NCBI GenBank assembly: GCA_022036555.1
Contig: CM039119.1
Location: forward strand, 4,526,001 to 4,590,000
Length of the DNA stretch: 64,000 nt
Reading direction: 5' to 3'
From: Microstegium vimineum
Lineage: Eukaryota > Streptophyta > Magnoliopsida > Poales > Poaceae
Shown: positions 34,692 through 46,123 of the stretch, piece after piece
How positions within the stretch are numbered: the first letter of the stretch is position 1
Layout: every line of letters begins with the position of its first letter
Made by a program: the position numbers and the translations under genes
The notes under the pieces: model-generated
What the model saw: only the letters and a program-made list of their open reading frames with translations
Told to the model about the DNA's origin: nothing
Database searches by the model: none

Positions 34692-37600
34692 GTCTTTTTT
34701 TTTTTTGAATATATGCCCTTCGGCAAGCTTTATTGATAAAAAATGGTTACATCATTTGATAGTAGCTGAACAATAAAATCAGGGGATCATCGTCCCAAAT
34801 ACAGTTTGCTCTAGATATCATAGCTTGCCTAGCTAGCTCATGCGCTACTTAATTTGCTTCCCTGCTTAAGTGCTCAATACAAATTTCGTTGAATCCACTC
34901 CAAACTATGTTGCATTCATCATAAACTGCAGCAGCTGAGTTCGCAGTGAATCCCACGTTCTCCATAATTTCAACGACCTCCATACAATCGGTTTGAACAA
35001 TCAGTCTATTTCCCCCAATATGCTCTATTTCCCCCAATATGCTGAGCTAACATCAGTCCCTCTTTTAGAGCGAAGGCTTCTGCCATTGGTGCATCAACCA
35101 GGTAGGGATAAAATTATTTGACGCTGCAATCATACCCCCGAACTATCTCTAATAATAGCACCTATGCTGCTGCACCCCATATCCTCAACAAAGGAAGCAT
35201 CTATGTTCAACATAATATACCCTTCACTAGGTTTTTCCATCCATTTTTTTAGCTTAACACCCTTCTTCATAGCTATCATATAATTCTTTGTTAAAGAAAC
35301 AACAGCCAAACCTGATCTTGAAGGTGTCTGAATGACCTCTCCATGCGTTAGTTGCCGTCTTTCCCACCATAGGTACCATCCACCAGTCAGAATGAGCTCG
35401 ACAAGCCCTACTTCCAGACTATGAACCTGCTCACGACTATTAATCATTTCTTCTAGCACAATGGACCCTGATCGGCCAGCTTCCAGAAATTTTCTGATTT
35501 TCTCCCAGATTCCAATCGACCTCCATACTGCTCTAGCTCGATCACATGTAAACATGAGGTGTTTTATATCTTCTGCTCCATTATGGCACACAGGACATCC
35601 TCCGTCGGGTATAATATGCCTATTTGCCAATATAGCACTGCATGGCATCATTCCCATGAGAGCTCTCCAACCAAAGATTTTAATTTTCCCTAGCACTTGG
35701 AGTTTCCAGAGTGTTTTCCAGACCTAGCGATTACTAGTACCATTGCCCTGCATAGATGCAATTCTCGCTCCAAATTTGTCCTTCCATTGACAATGGTAAG
35801 CTGATCTCACTGAAAACATGCCATTTCTATTGTACTGCCAGGCCACACAATCATCTCTCCCTATAGTAATAGGTATCTGTAATATGCGATTCACATCAAC
35901 CTCAAGTATATACCGTATCAGGTCTTCATCCCAAGAACCATTTAATGGATTGATAAGCTCATCCACTGTACTGATGTACTGATTAAATTGTTCCCTCTAC
36001 GTGTCTGAACTTTCATGTTATGACTGCCAGGTATCCAATTATCTTCCCATATCTTAATTTGTGTGCCATCGCCAACCCTCCAGATGTATCCAATTTTGAA
36101 ACAATTAAGACCAGCTAAGATACTTTGCCAAGTATAAGAGCTACCACTTTTCAACTTTGCATTTAGCAAGTTACCATCAGGATAGTAACGAGCTCTTAAA
36201 ACTCTAGCACATAAAGAGTCAGGCTCTCTCAAAAGCCTCCACACTTGCTTAGCAAGCATTGCCAAATTAAAGGATTGTATATCTCTAAATCCCATACCTC
36301 CTGAACCTTTAGGCATACACATTTTCCACCATTCTTGCCAGTGCATCCTCTTATGATCATTATCATCACCCCACTAGTATCGCGAAATACTGGAATGGCT
36401 TGAGCAATAGATTTTATCAGGATCTCCTTACCTCCTAAACTCAGCAGTTTCTCCTTCCACCCATTAATTCTAGAAATCACTCGATCAATAAGATAATGGA
36501 AGCAATCACTACGATCAGCCCCCACCATCGTCGGTAAGCCCAGATATTTGTCACTAAGGGATTCAGTCATTATGTTCAGAACTTCACACACATCCGCTTT
36601 GACATCACCATTTGTATTTTTGGAAAAAAGATGCTTGACTTTGCTTCACTAACTTTCTGACCTGAGTTAGCACAATATCTATTTAAAATATCAATCAAGC
36701 AGTCTGCATTCTTCTTGTCAGCATGTATTAAAATGAGTGAATCATCTACAAAAAGCAAGTGTGAAATAACTGGCGCTGACCTGCACACCTTGACACCCTC
36801 CAGGTCCCCTCTTTCTTCAGCACCCTTCAACATACATGATAGACCTTCTGCAACTATCAGGAAAAGATAAGGTGACAATGGGTCACCCTGCCTCAAACCC
36901 CTTGTTGGTGTAATAGTATCAGTTTCCATTGAATTAAAACGGACCCTATATCTAACTGATTTTACACAAGCCATAATCATTTCCACCCATCTTTGGGCAA
37001 AACCGAGCTTCAACATAATTTTCTCGAGGAAAACCCACTCTACTCTGTCATATGCTTTATGCATATCTAGTTTAACAGCACATAAACCCCTATCTCCCTT
37101 TTTCTTTTTCATAGTACGTATGCACTCATATGCCAATAAGATATTATCTGTGATCAACCTCCCCGGTACAAAAGCACTTTGATGGTAGCTTATAATATCT
37201 GGTAATATAATTTTAAGCCTACTGGATAGGATCTTTGATATTACCTTGTAGACTACATTGCATAGAGAGATTGGTCTGAACTGAACAACTTTGTCTGGAT
37301 CCTCCACCTTCGGGATCATAACAATTGTAGTATCATTCCATCCATCCAAAATAGTTGAGTTGTTCACTGCGTGCAACACTTCATCAATCAACTCCTCTCC
37401 CAACATATTCCAGAAGCGCTTGAAGAAAATTGCATGCAGCCCATCAGGCCCTGGGGCTTTGAGATCACCAATACTGAAAAGAGCTTTCTTCACCTCCTCC
37501 CTAGAAAAAGGAGCTAAGAGAAGCTGATTCATATCAACCATCACCCTGCAGTTTACATCCCCTAGCACCTCCTGATCAATTTGATGCACTTCAGAGGTAA

Positions 37601-37978
37601 AAAGATTAGTAAAATAATCCTTAACCATCACCTTCATCTCCCCCGCATCCTCATGTCGCACCCCCAGATCATCTACTAGCCCCTTAACAAAATTCCTTCT
37701 CCTCCGGGTTGATACATAGTGGTGGAAAAAATTTGTATTCAGATCCCCATGCTTAAGCCAATTTGCCCTGGCTCTTTGCACCCAAAAGATTTCTTCCTGT
37801 TCTAGCAGGAGCTCTAGACGCATGAGGATCTCCTTTTGTGCTGCTACTGATTCATCCGTGAGAGGTCCACACCTCACTCTTTCGAGTTCCCTTTTTAATT
37901 TTTTCATACAATGAACATGTTTCCTTAAAACCTCTCGATCCCAAATATGTAACTCATTATGCACTGCATTTGCCTTCA
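34692..37978 (-). mobile_element. LINE ORF2 (RT, zf-RVT, RNase H), interrupted
   Basis: A T-run at 34693-34706 is the poly-A tail of a minus-strand LINE. From 37979 to 36576 one long frame gives reverse transcriptase: KAPGPDGLHAIFF, PISLCNVVYKVISK, QSAFVPGRLITDNI, KLDMHKAYDRVEW, GLRQGDPLSPYLF and the catalytic box HLLFVDDSL. Frameshifted pieces down to 34849 supply KYLGLPTMVG, a zf-RVT region (CPVCHNGAEDIKHLMFTC) and a plant-type RNase H (IGAIIRDSSG, VQTDC). The 5' half with the endonuclease is missing because a Gypsy element (B) begins at 37979; it may continue beyond the window on B's far side. Several frameshifts make it inactive. Confidence 0.88.
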
Positions 37979-39772
37979 TGTAACACCCCTAGTGTTTAAG
38001 CACTTAATTAAAATTTGATCATGTCATCATATGCATTAAGCATCATTCACTTGATTGAGAACCTTGCTATGCATTGAACTAAAATGAGTTTACTTGGTTG
38101 AGTTTGATTCAATTGTTTTAATGTTGAACATGTTTGCAAAATTCAAAGTTTCAAATTCTATTTCAAACCCTAATTCCCAGAGGGGTTAAATCAAACCCTA
38201 AACATGATTTTCAAAATCTAAAACGAATTTGTATATGGTTGTTTAAGCAAAGTTGTAGAGCTCAGTATGAATTGCTTTTGTTGTGTTTACAGTTTTTCAA
38301 GTGTTATTCAAGTTTTTAGAGTATTTGAAAAGGGGGTAAACCTTTTTAAAAGAGTTTTTAAATTTCAAAAATGCACTTTCATTTCTAGGCCAAATTTGAA
38401 AAAGTGTTTAGTGTCAAAGTTGTAGATCATGAAATTTTGAGCAACTTTGGTATTCAATGTTTTTCATGAAAACCCTTGGAAGCTTGAGCAATTTGCAAAT
38501 CAATCCCAGGGGCAGTTCAGGCATTTCATCAAACAGTTGCATGGCGGCGTGGAGCTCGGCGCCGACACCTGGCCGGCCACCTGCCGATGCCACCGCGCGC
38601 CTCCTGGCCTCAACGCACGTCCTATCGTGTGTGTGGCGTCATCGCGCACACTCCGCACTCGTCAAAACGGGACGGTGTCCACCCCTTGCTCCCTTTCCAC
38701 GCCATGCCATCGCTCTGCTCTGCTCCGCCGAGTGCACCACCATCGTCGTCGAGCTCGCGCAAGCTTTCCAGCCACTGCCAAGCTCCCGATCCACCGCAAT
38801 GGCTTTCGCCTTGACCTAGTACACCTCCCGCGCTAGTCGGTTGAAGCTGCAAACGCGTGAATCGCCCGACGCGAAGTCTTCTTCCTCGGCTCCGGCAAGA
38901 GCGCCGCCTCTCTGGTCCGTCGTCGTCCGGGCTAACCAGGAGCCACATTGCTTTTCTCTTTCTTGTTTCATCTTTTTCATTCGTCGCTGAACTTCATCGG
39001 CTTCGCCGTTTCTTCTTTGGTGAACCACAACCTCGGGAACGTCGTTGTTGTCGCTCGGCTCCAGCTTCCGCCGGCACGGTCTTCCTCGCCAGCGTCTTCC
39101 TCTTTATCTCCGGCCGAGTTAGCGAGCGCCTCGCAACCAGGGTGAGGTTCTCATGCTCGTAGGGTAGATGGTTGTCACCAATTTTGGTCGGTTGGCTATG
39201 TTCGTTTGCTCCGGCGTGTTTTGCGCCGCCGCGTCGGTGCTCACCGCCGTGAGAGCTCGGTGGTCGATCATTTCTTCGATTGATGGGTGCGCTAGCTTCG
39301 CCTAGCCTTGCTGTGCATCGTATGGGTGTTGGTTGTTCGAGCGGATGCTTGTTTTGTCCGGCGCAAGAAGCGCAGATCTTGCCACCCGCCATGGCCGTCG
39401 GCGAGGTCTCTCCGTTAGCGCTTCGTGTCATTTTTCTGCTGTTTCGCTTGCGCGTTGTCTTCCTGAGTCTGTTGAATCGCTTGGTTGAGCCTGAGATGGC
39501 CTGTGGTCGCCGGCGTGTGTGTGACTGAGCTCGAGTCGCCGCCATCGTCGCCGGTGATGTCGATGCGAGGGATAGTTCGTGTCGTGTTGCACCTCGTTAG
39601 GTTTGGGGTGAAGTGTAGAAGCCGATGCGCGAGTTGGTTGAGCCGTTTGGTCACCGACGGTGACGCGCCGCCGTGTTTTGTGGTCGCCGGCGCCGCTGTG
39701 TCGTTTGGGTTGTGGTTGACAGGCCGACCCCACCTGTCAGTCTCTGTTAGCTTGGGTTTCCTAATTTCCTGT

Positions 39773-42090
39773 TGTTGACACCGTTTTTCGACACGTGTCA
39801 AATGGGCTGAGGCTTGACTGGTTAGCGGCCGTTCTCCATCGGTATCAGGAGTTGATAATGCCGATAGGAGGGTGCTATGAGTTTTGCCGATGGAAGCTGA
39901 TGAGCCTTGCCGACCAAATCGGTGAAGTCCTGCTGGAACTGATTGCCGATGAGGAGTCTTTGCCGATTGCCGATGAAGGGGCCTTGCCGATTGCCGATAA
40001 AGGCTTGTTGCTGATTGCCGATGGAAGATAGTTGCCGATTGCCAACAAGGGTTTATTGCCGATTGCCGATGAGGGGATGCTACCAATCGGGAAAAGTGTC
40101 GCCGATGCCGATGAGCGTAATTTAGCACTTGGTGGCAGCAGAAGACTACCGGTGGCCAAAGAAGGAAGTTGCAGGGATCTGCCGATGGAAAGTTTCCATC
40201 GAAGAGTATAAGGAAACTGTAGGAATACGAGGTTGCTACGCTAGCCAGAAAACAAAACTTTTCGACCTCATAAACCAGGATCTACTGCTAGTTACAGGTT
40301 ACGGGATTACCACTAGACGCGCAGGTGCAGCGGAAGACGACTTGATGTAGTCGTGCGCGTCGCAGCAGGCAGTGCAGTTGCGTGGTCGTCCGTCTCAACG
40401 TCCCCTTCGCGTGGTTCGTCCTTGTGCTCCAGATGCAGCACCTCCGAGGAATCCCACACGTGCAGGGAGGAAGCGTTGCGCCTCCGGACTGCTAGGTCCG
40501 CGAGGAGCAAAAGGCGCGAGCGTGGGGAGGCGACGGCAGCTGCCTAAAGGCCTCAATCAATTCGCCCCGCGCCCACCCCTTGCTTATATAGGCGTCCTAA
40601 CGAGCTCCCATGGTGGAGGCCCATTAGAAACCCTAAACCTAGTCTAATTCGGGTCCAACCCGAATTAGGCTTCCAGCCCCTTAAGCGTGCGACCCTATGG
40701 GCTCACGCATACATAGACATGGCCCAAGTACTCTTACTCGACCAATAGTTGATAGCGGCCTCTAGCAAGGCGTGTCAACTCCTATGCATACGCTATGATC
40801 ATATCAGACGAACCACTATGACCATGTACAAGTTATTCCCTTCGCCACTCGATATATGGTTCAACTCGTGGGTTAACACTTAACCCAAGCACGACCATGC
40901 ATTTGTTGATCCAATCACATGAGTGATCCAGTGATATCTCTCTCACGAAGAGAGGGGGAAATTCCATCTTGATTGTCTATGTCTCACAGCATGTTTCCCG
41001 ACCACCCAAGGGCCACCTTTATAACTACCCAATAACGGAGTAGCGTTTGATAGTCTCTAAGTAGATCGTTTCACATCTTGAGTACATACCACAATCTCAG
41101 GTCTAAGGACATAACGTACATGACATGAATAGAGACTTTCTCTTGTTGGGTCAGTCCAGCCTACATGTCTCACATGTGCCCACATTATTAGTTTGACATC
41201 TCCATGTCTATGACTTGTGAAACATAGCCATCAACTAATACATGTGCTGGTCTAATATTCAAGTGTGCTCTTACAAGAATGCCGACCAGGGACAACTTTT
41301 AGAATAACCATTCAGGTAATTGAGTTCCACAAACAATTCACATAATTGTCAATCAATACTAGTTGTCTATAATGGATATTCAAAGAACACTTTATTAATC
41401 ATGGATACAATCAGAATATAATCATCCACATGATTAGCTCTAGGGCATATTCCTAACAGAAACTGGTGTTTTTATACCTGTATTATTATAGTAATTTAAG
41501 TCCGACTCTTGCATGAGTCGTTTATTTTCCCTTAAAATAGGTGTGTTTGTTTAGGAAATAAATATTGTTATCCGGCTCCTGCGCGAGTCAGTTTCCTTTA
41601 AAGTAGGAGTTTGTTTTAGGAAAGATATGTGTCATGTCATTATACAACTCTCCATGTGGGAGTATAAATATGAGCCCGAGGGCTATGGAATAAAGAGATC
41701 AATCAAATCAAAAACAAACCAATTCTACTTTTTATCTTACTTTTACCACAATTTCCCTTTTATGCATTAGTTATAGTTTTCAACGAGTTCTTCAAGCTTT
41801 CGACGGGCTGCATCACCTTGATCTCCGTCAAAATCCTTGTTAGTTCCGCTTGGGAGTACCTCTAGGCTTTGGCAATCCGGGCGCATCGCTGTTTGCCTCG
41901 TCTAGCTCTGCTCTAGTTATCCGTGATCAATCTGAGCCTTGACGTCCGGGCGCATCGCTGTCGTCTCGTTCAGTTTGTCATAGTTATCATCCTTGTCGAT
42001 TGATTGGTCAAATCGACTGGCACGCCCTCGACATCGAGCTTTGGGTAATAGCCCGAGGTGTTCACAGATCTGACGCTTTTTGTGTCAACA
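39773..42090 (+). mobile_element. Solo LTR of family A, itself invaded
   Basis: Starts tgttgacaccgtttttcgac and ends ctttttgtgtcaaca, with the perfect 5-bp duplication cctgt at 39768-39772 and 42091-42095. Without its nested insert it is about 1.07 kb, the same size as the LTR at 61624-62691 and similar in sequence. It carries many TGCCGAT heptamers (39930-40110). No internal region is present, so it arose by recombination between the two LTRs of a former complete element. Confidence 0.9.
40218..41458 (-). mobile_element. Angela-like Copia solo LTR
   Basis: A 1241-bp unit starting tgtaggaatacgag and ending gggcatattcctaaca, flanked by gaaac at 40213-40217 and 41459-41463. Its reverse complement opens tgttaggaatatgccctaga, the hallmark start of Angela-lineage LTRs in grasses, so it lies on the minus strand. 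It interrupts the family A solo LTR exactly where the copy at about 62054 reads straight through. No coding region. Confidence 0.9.
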
Positions 42091-44223
42091 CCTGTTTTGC
42101 ACAGTAGTGACTTTTGTGTTTAAATTCTATAAAAATTTGTGTATGCTCTCTGTGATGTGTAGTATTTAAGAAAAATATGAAATGTGCATGTCCAGTATAT
42201 TTTTAATCCTATAAAAATACTCAAAGTAATTAAGAAATGGCTTTTCCTCGATTTTTCATGCTCTGTATATTGCTCCAAAAGTTCTGGGAATTTTTGTGTA
42301 ACCTTTATACACTGATACCTTACTGTACAAAAAGTTTGGGAATTTTTGGATGAACTGTCATACATGGCTAATTAGTTAATTAGGTTTTAATTAAATAGAA
42401 ACCCTAATCCTTTTAGGTTTTGTGTGATTTTGTGTTGTTTGATGCTAATGGTCATTTGTCCAGTGACAACCACAAGTTGGACATGCTTGATGTGATATTG
42501 TTTGCTCAGTTCTTTTGGATGTAATTATTAACCTAGATAATCAAGTTTAATAGGGTTGATTAAATTGCTTTATGCTATAGTTTAGTTTAATTTCATGAAA
42601 GAAAGTTGTACTCATGGTATTAATCTGTTTTATTCATCTCTTAAGTACATGTTTGTGTGTTGCAAAGCATCATGTCTATCATTGTAAGCATCATCTAAGC
42701 ATAGTCATATCATGTAGATATCTCGTTGGTTGGGTTGGATAACCACCCTAGTGAAGGGAGTTTTTCTGTTGTTGAATCAGAGCCAGATCTTGTGTACCCC
42801 TCCGACCAAGGCAAGCCCCGGTGCATTCAAACCTTCCTTGTATTTAAAATGATTGCTTTAAATACACTTATGGTTTATATTATTGCATTGCCTTACTTTA
42901 TTAAATTCCTACTTGATGCATAGCCTTATCCTTGTGTTAATTGTACCTTATACCTTGACACTCGTTTAAAGATGCAAAAGTTTGCTAAAATGCTTAGTTT
43001 GCTTAGAACTTTTATAGTGGGTGATTTCCGATCACCTAGGCATAGCGTATTGCTTCGACAAATGGTTATATTCTTTTGAGAAAGGGATGTTGTTGGAAGT
43101 AATAATCGGGATCGGGCGGACACGGTGTTTGGGAGCCACCAGATGTGGATATCTGGTGAGCGGGTTCTCTCCGCCTGTGTCATTAGGGACCGTCCGTTGA
43201 TCTTGACATTGAGCGAGAATTTGGAGTACTAATCACATACTCCGGGAAGCTGGACTCTGGCTATTCCAGTCTTAAGAACGGTTAATCCGCACTGGGAGTG
43301 GAGAGATGGCGAGAGTAGTGTGTACCCTCTAAGTTCGAGGAACTGGATGGAGGTGTACTATGCTCTCAGGTGGCGGAACCCCGGTCTTGGCTGGAGGATC
43401 TAGGGAAAGGTAGTTATATGGGTGCTTTAGTGCTGCATATGGCGTGTGATTGGGAATCCCCAGCTGGGTTTAATCGATTCGAATCGTTGTGCTCCTCGGA
43501 TATGGAGACTCGACTCATTCTTTTTCAACGTAGTTAATGAAACTTAAATTGGATACTGGTTGGTCCCTTTCATGGATGGTTTATTACCTTGTTATCGATC
43601 ATACATCTAGATCAGTACCTGAGTAATCTTATGAACAAAATAATTGAACTTTAATTGTTTTATGAAATGCTCATTTATGCAAAATACTTGACTCTTACAA
43701 ACCACACCTTGATACCTATGACTTGCATATCTTTTGTCCACTAAATATTTTATTTGTCGGATAAGTCTTGTTGAGTACTCCCATACTCAGGGTTTGTTAA
43801 CCCCTGTTGCAGATGAGGGCCATAGCCTGGTCTGTGTGGCTTCGTGCTGCATGACCGTGGTTACTGTGGATGAAGATGTTGAATGGAAAGTCTTTGCTTG
43901 ACTCTTGGGCAAGAGTACCTCGGTTCCTTGTTTAAACTCTATCACCGCTTGATGTAATATTATCGCATGACTCTATGTTATGTTTCAAAAACCTATGGTT
44001 TGTAATATGACTCCAAATTTCCGCTACTTTGATGTAAATTAAATTATTGTTTTACTTCTGCAATGTTTGTGATGAGGATGATCCTGTTCGGAAAGAGGTG
44101 GATGACCCGTTGTAAAGTGGCGACACCTGACGGGCTAATTAAGGTTTGGATCTTTTGCTGGGATTAAGTCGGATGGACTATTAATCCTGGCACGTGGGCC
44201 CTATCTTAAGAGGTTTTGTCACA

Positions 44224-44240
44224 GTTGGTATCAGATCCCT
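44224..44240 (+). other. Primer-binding site of element B
   Basis: gttggtatcagatccc follows the LTR end at once and contains tggtatcaga, complementary to the 3' end of initiator tRNA-Met, the usual primer of Tekay/Del and most plant Gypsy elements. The rest of the leader (to 44460) is non-coding and is cut by element A. Confidence 0.8.
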
Positions 44241-44460
44241 TATTACAAACTTGCAGTTGTAAAAGTTTTCAAAAATGTTTTGGATCTTAAATTAAAATTT
44301 GATTTGTGTCTACAAATTTCTTTAACTCATCTTTTCTCTATTTCCAAGTTAGGAGAGTAGTCTTTAGGATATCAAGCTTGGTGGTATGAATATGGTTTAT
44401 ATATATGCCCTATATATGTTATGTAAATATTATCGTATTTGTAGGGACGTATCATGCATC

Positions 44461-45453
44461 TGTTGACACAAAAAGCGTCAGATCTGCGAACACCTCGGGC
44501 TTATACCCGAATTCGATATCCAAGGTGTGCCAGTCGATTTGACCAGTTAATCGACAAGGATGATAACTAGAACAACGTTGAACGAGACGACAGCGATACG
44601 CCTGGACGTCAAAGTTCAGATTGCTCAAAACGCGGAACTCGTAAGGTTGACGGAGGTCTTGTAGATGCAGCCCGTCGAAACTTATAAGAACTCGTAGATA
44701 AGTTAGAACTAATGCGATGAAAGTAGAATTGCTAGAAAAAGTAGAATAAAATAATAGATTTGTTTGATTGATTGGATCTCTCTTTTACACCACCCCTCGG
44801 TACATATTTATACTCCGGCCAGGAGAGTTGTAAGCAAATACGACTCTAACTTTCCTAAACAAAAATCCCTACTTTAAAGGAAATAAATGACTTGTGCAAG
44901 AGTCGGACTTAAAATAACCCATAATAATACTGGCGTAAAGCACCAGTTTCCATATCCGTCTCCCTTACGATGAAATCTTCCATCGGCAGACTTCTTCCAA
45001 TCTGCAACCTTCTTCCATCGCCATTCCATCGCCATCGGCAGCTCTCTGTTGAGGCCAGCCACGTCATCCCGCTTCCGTCAGCAGCATCTACCATTCATCG
45101 GAAGCTTTCCGTCTCCACCGGCAATATTTTCCTGTCGGCAACACCTTATAGCCTTCATCTGCAACATTCTTGTCTCTATCGGCAACATCCCCTTGCCTTT
45201 ATCAACAGTGTCTTCCTACCTCCATCGGCAACAAATCCCTGTCTTCATCGGCAACATTCTTGCCTTTATCGGCAACGCCTTCTCACTTCCACTGGCAATT
45301 CTTCAATCAAGCTCTCCATCGGCATTCTAGTCTTAATCTCATCGGTAATCTAACCAGTGACACCCTGATGCCGATAGAGAACGGTAATCAATTTCTTACC
45401 GATCGACACAAGCCTTAGCCCATATTGACACATGCCGAAAAACGGTGTCAACA
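44461..45453 (-). repeat. 3' LTR of element A (993 bp)
   Basis: Pairs with 57838-58651. It retains a segment of about 180 bp (45230-45410) full of atcggca heptamers that the other LTR has lost. Contains the transcription-start-like region tatttatactccggcc near 44804-44820 on the complementary sense. Confidence 0.9.
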
Positions 45454-46123
45454 CATGCCCCTCAATTTCGGAGTATAAAATACTTTATGCGCCAAAATTT
45501 CCTCTACTGCAATTTCCCCCTTCAAGATACCTGCACGATTTCCTCGATTACCACGAGCAAAAACTGCAAGTTACCAACAGAACTCCGCAACTGTAGCGCG
45601 AACAGTTACAATCCACTCTCACAATTCCTCGATCGTCACGCGAATCCACCACCATACCCTTCCATTTCTCTACTCAATTAAAAGAAAACTCCAAAATGCC
45701 CCCGGCGCCTCCAGGCCAATAAAAATCACCATCATCCAACCTTTTCTTCACCCTGAGCTCATATCTTCATTAGCTCTCATTCCCCATTTCACCGGCGCCT
45801 CCAAAGAACACTCCGGCGACATTCAACCGGCGGCTTCATCTACCAGCAAGACGCAACCTGCAAGAATCTCTTCAACCCAATGGCAATCAACTTCCACGTT
45901 CCTGCGGTTAATTTCTCCCCTTCTCGCTTCATATCTCGCGATTTTTCTTTCTGTATCATTTTCATGATTCCTTTTCCTCCTTCCTTTTGGCCTTCTGAAT
46001 CTAGGATATGCGCAATAGAATAGTAATCCCCACCGAACAACCACACGTTTGCTGGTTGGGTCCAATGGGGGATGCCGATCCAACTGAAACCATCAATGCA
46101 TAAATCAACTGGGTTCCTTTCAG

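Larger units (their letters stand above)
37979..44223 (+). mobile_element. 5' LTR of element B (Tekay/Del-like Gypsy)
   Basis: The LTR begins tgtaacaccccta at 37979 inside the LINE and ends ttttgtcaca at 44223, directly before a tRNA-iMet-type primer-binding site. Subtracting the nested solo LTR (39773-42090 plus its 5-bp duplication) leaves about 3.9 kb, in the range of long Tekay LTRs. A GC-rich portion lies at about 38530-39740. The five bases before it (cttca, 37974-37978) should recur after B's 3' LTR outside this window. Confidence 0.82.

Noticed and set aside
39930..40110. TGCCGAT tandem cluster as a CRISPR-like or satellite array
   Set aside because: Units are irregularly spaced, lack unique spacers, sit in a eukaryotic LTR and recur in all A-family copies.
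38447..40547. Many frames of 60-240 residues between 38.4 and 40.5 kb
   Set aside because: They lie inside the LTR of B and two solo LTRs, cross element borders, and reflect GC-rich or TGCCGAT-repeat composition.
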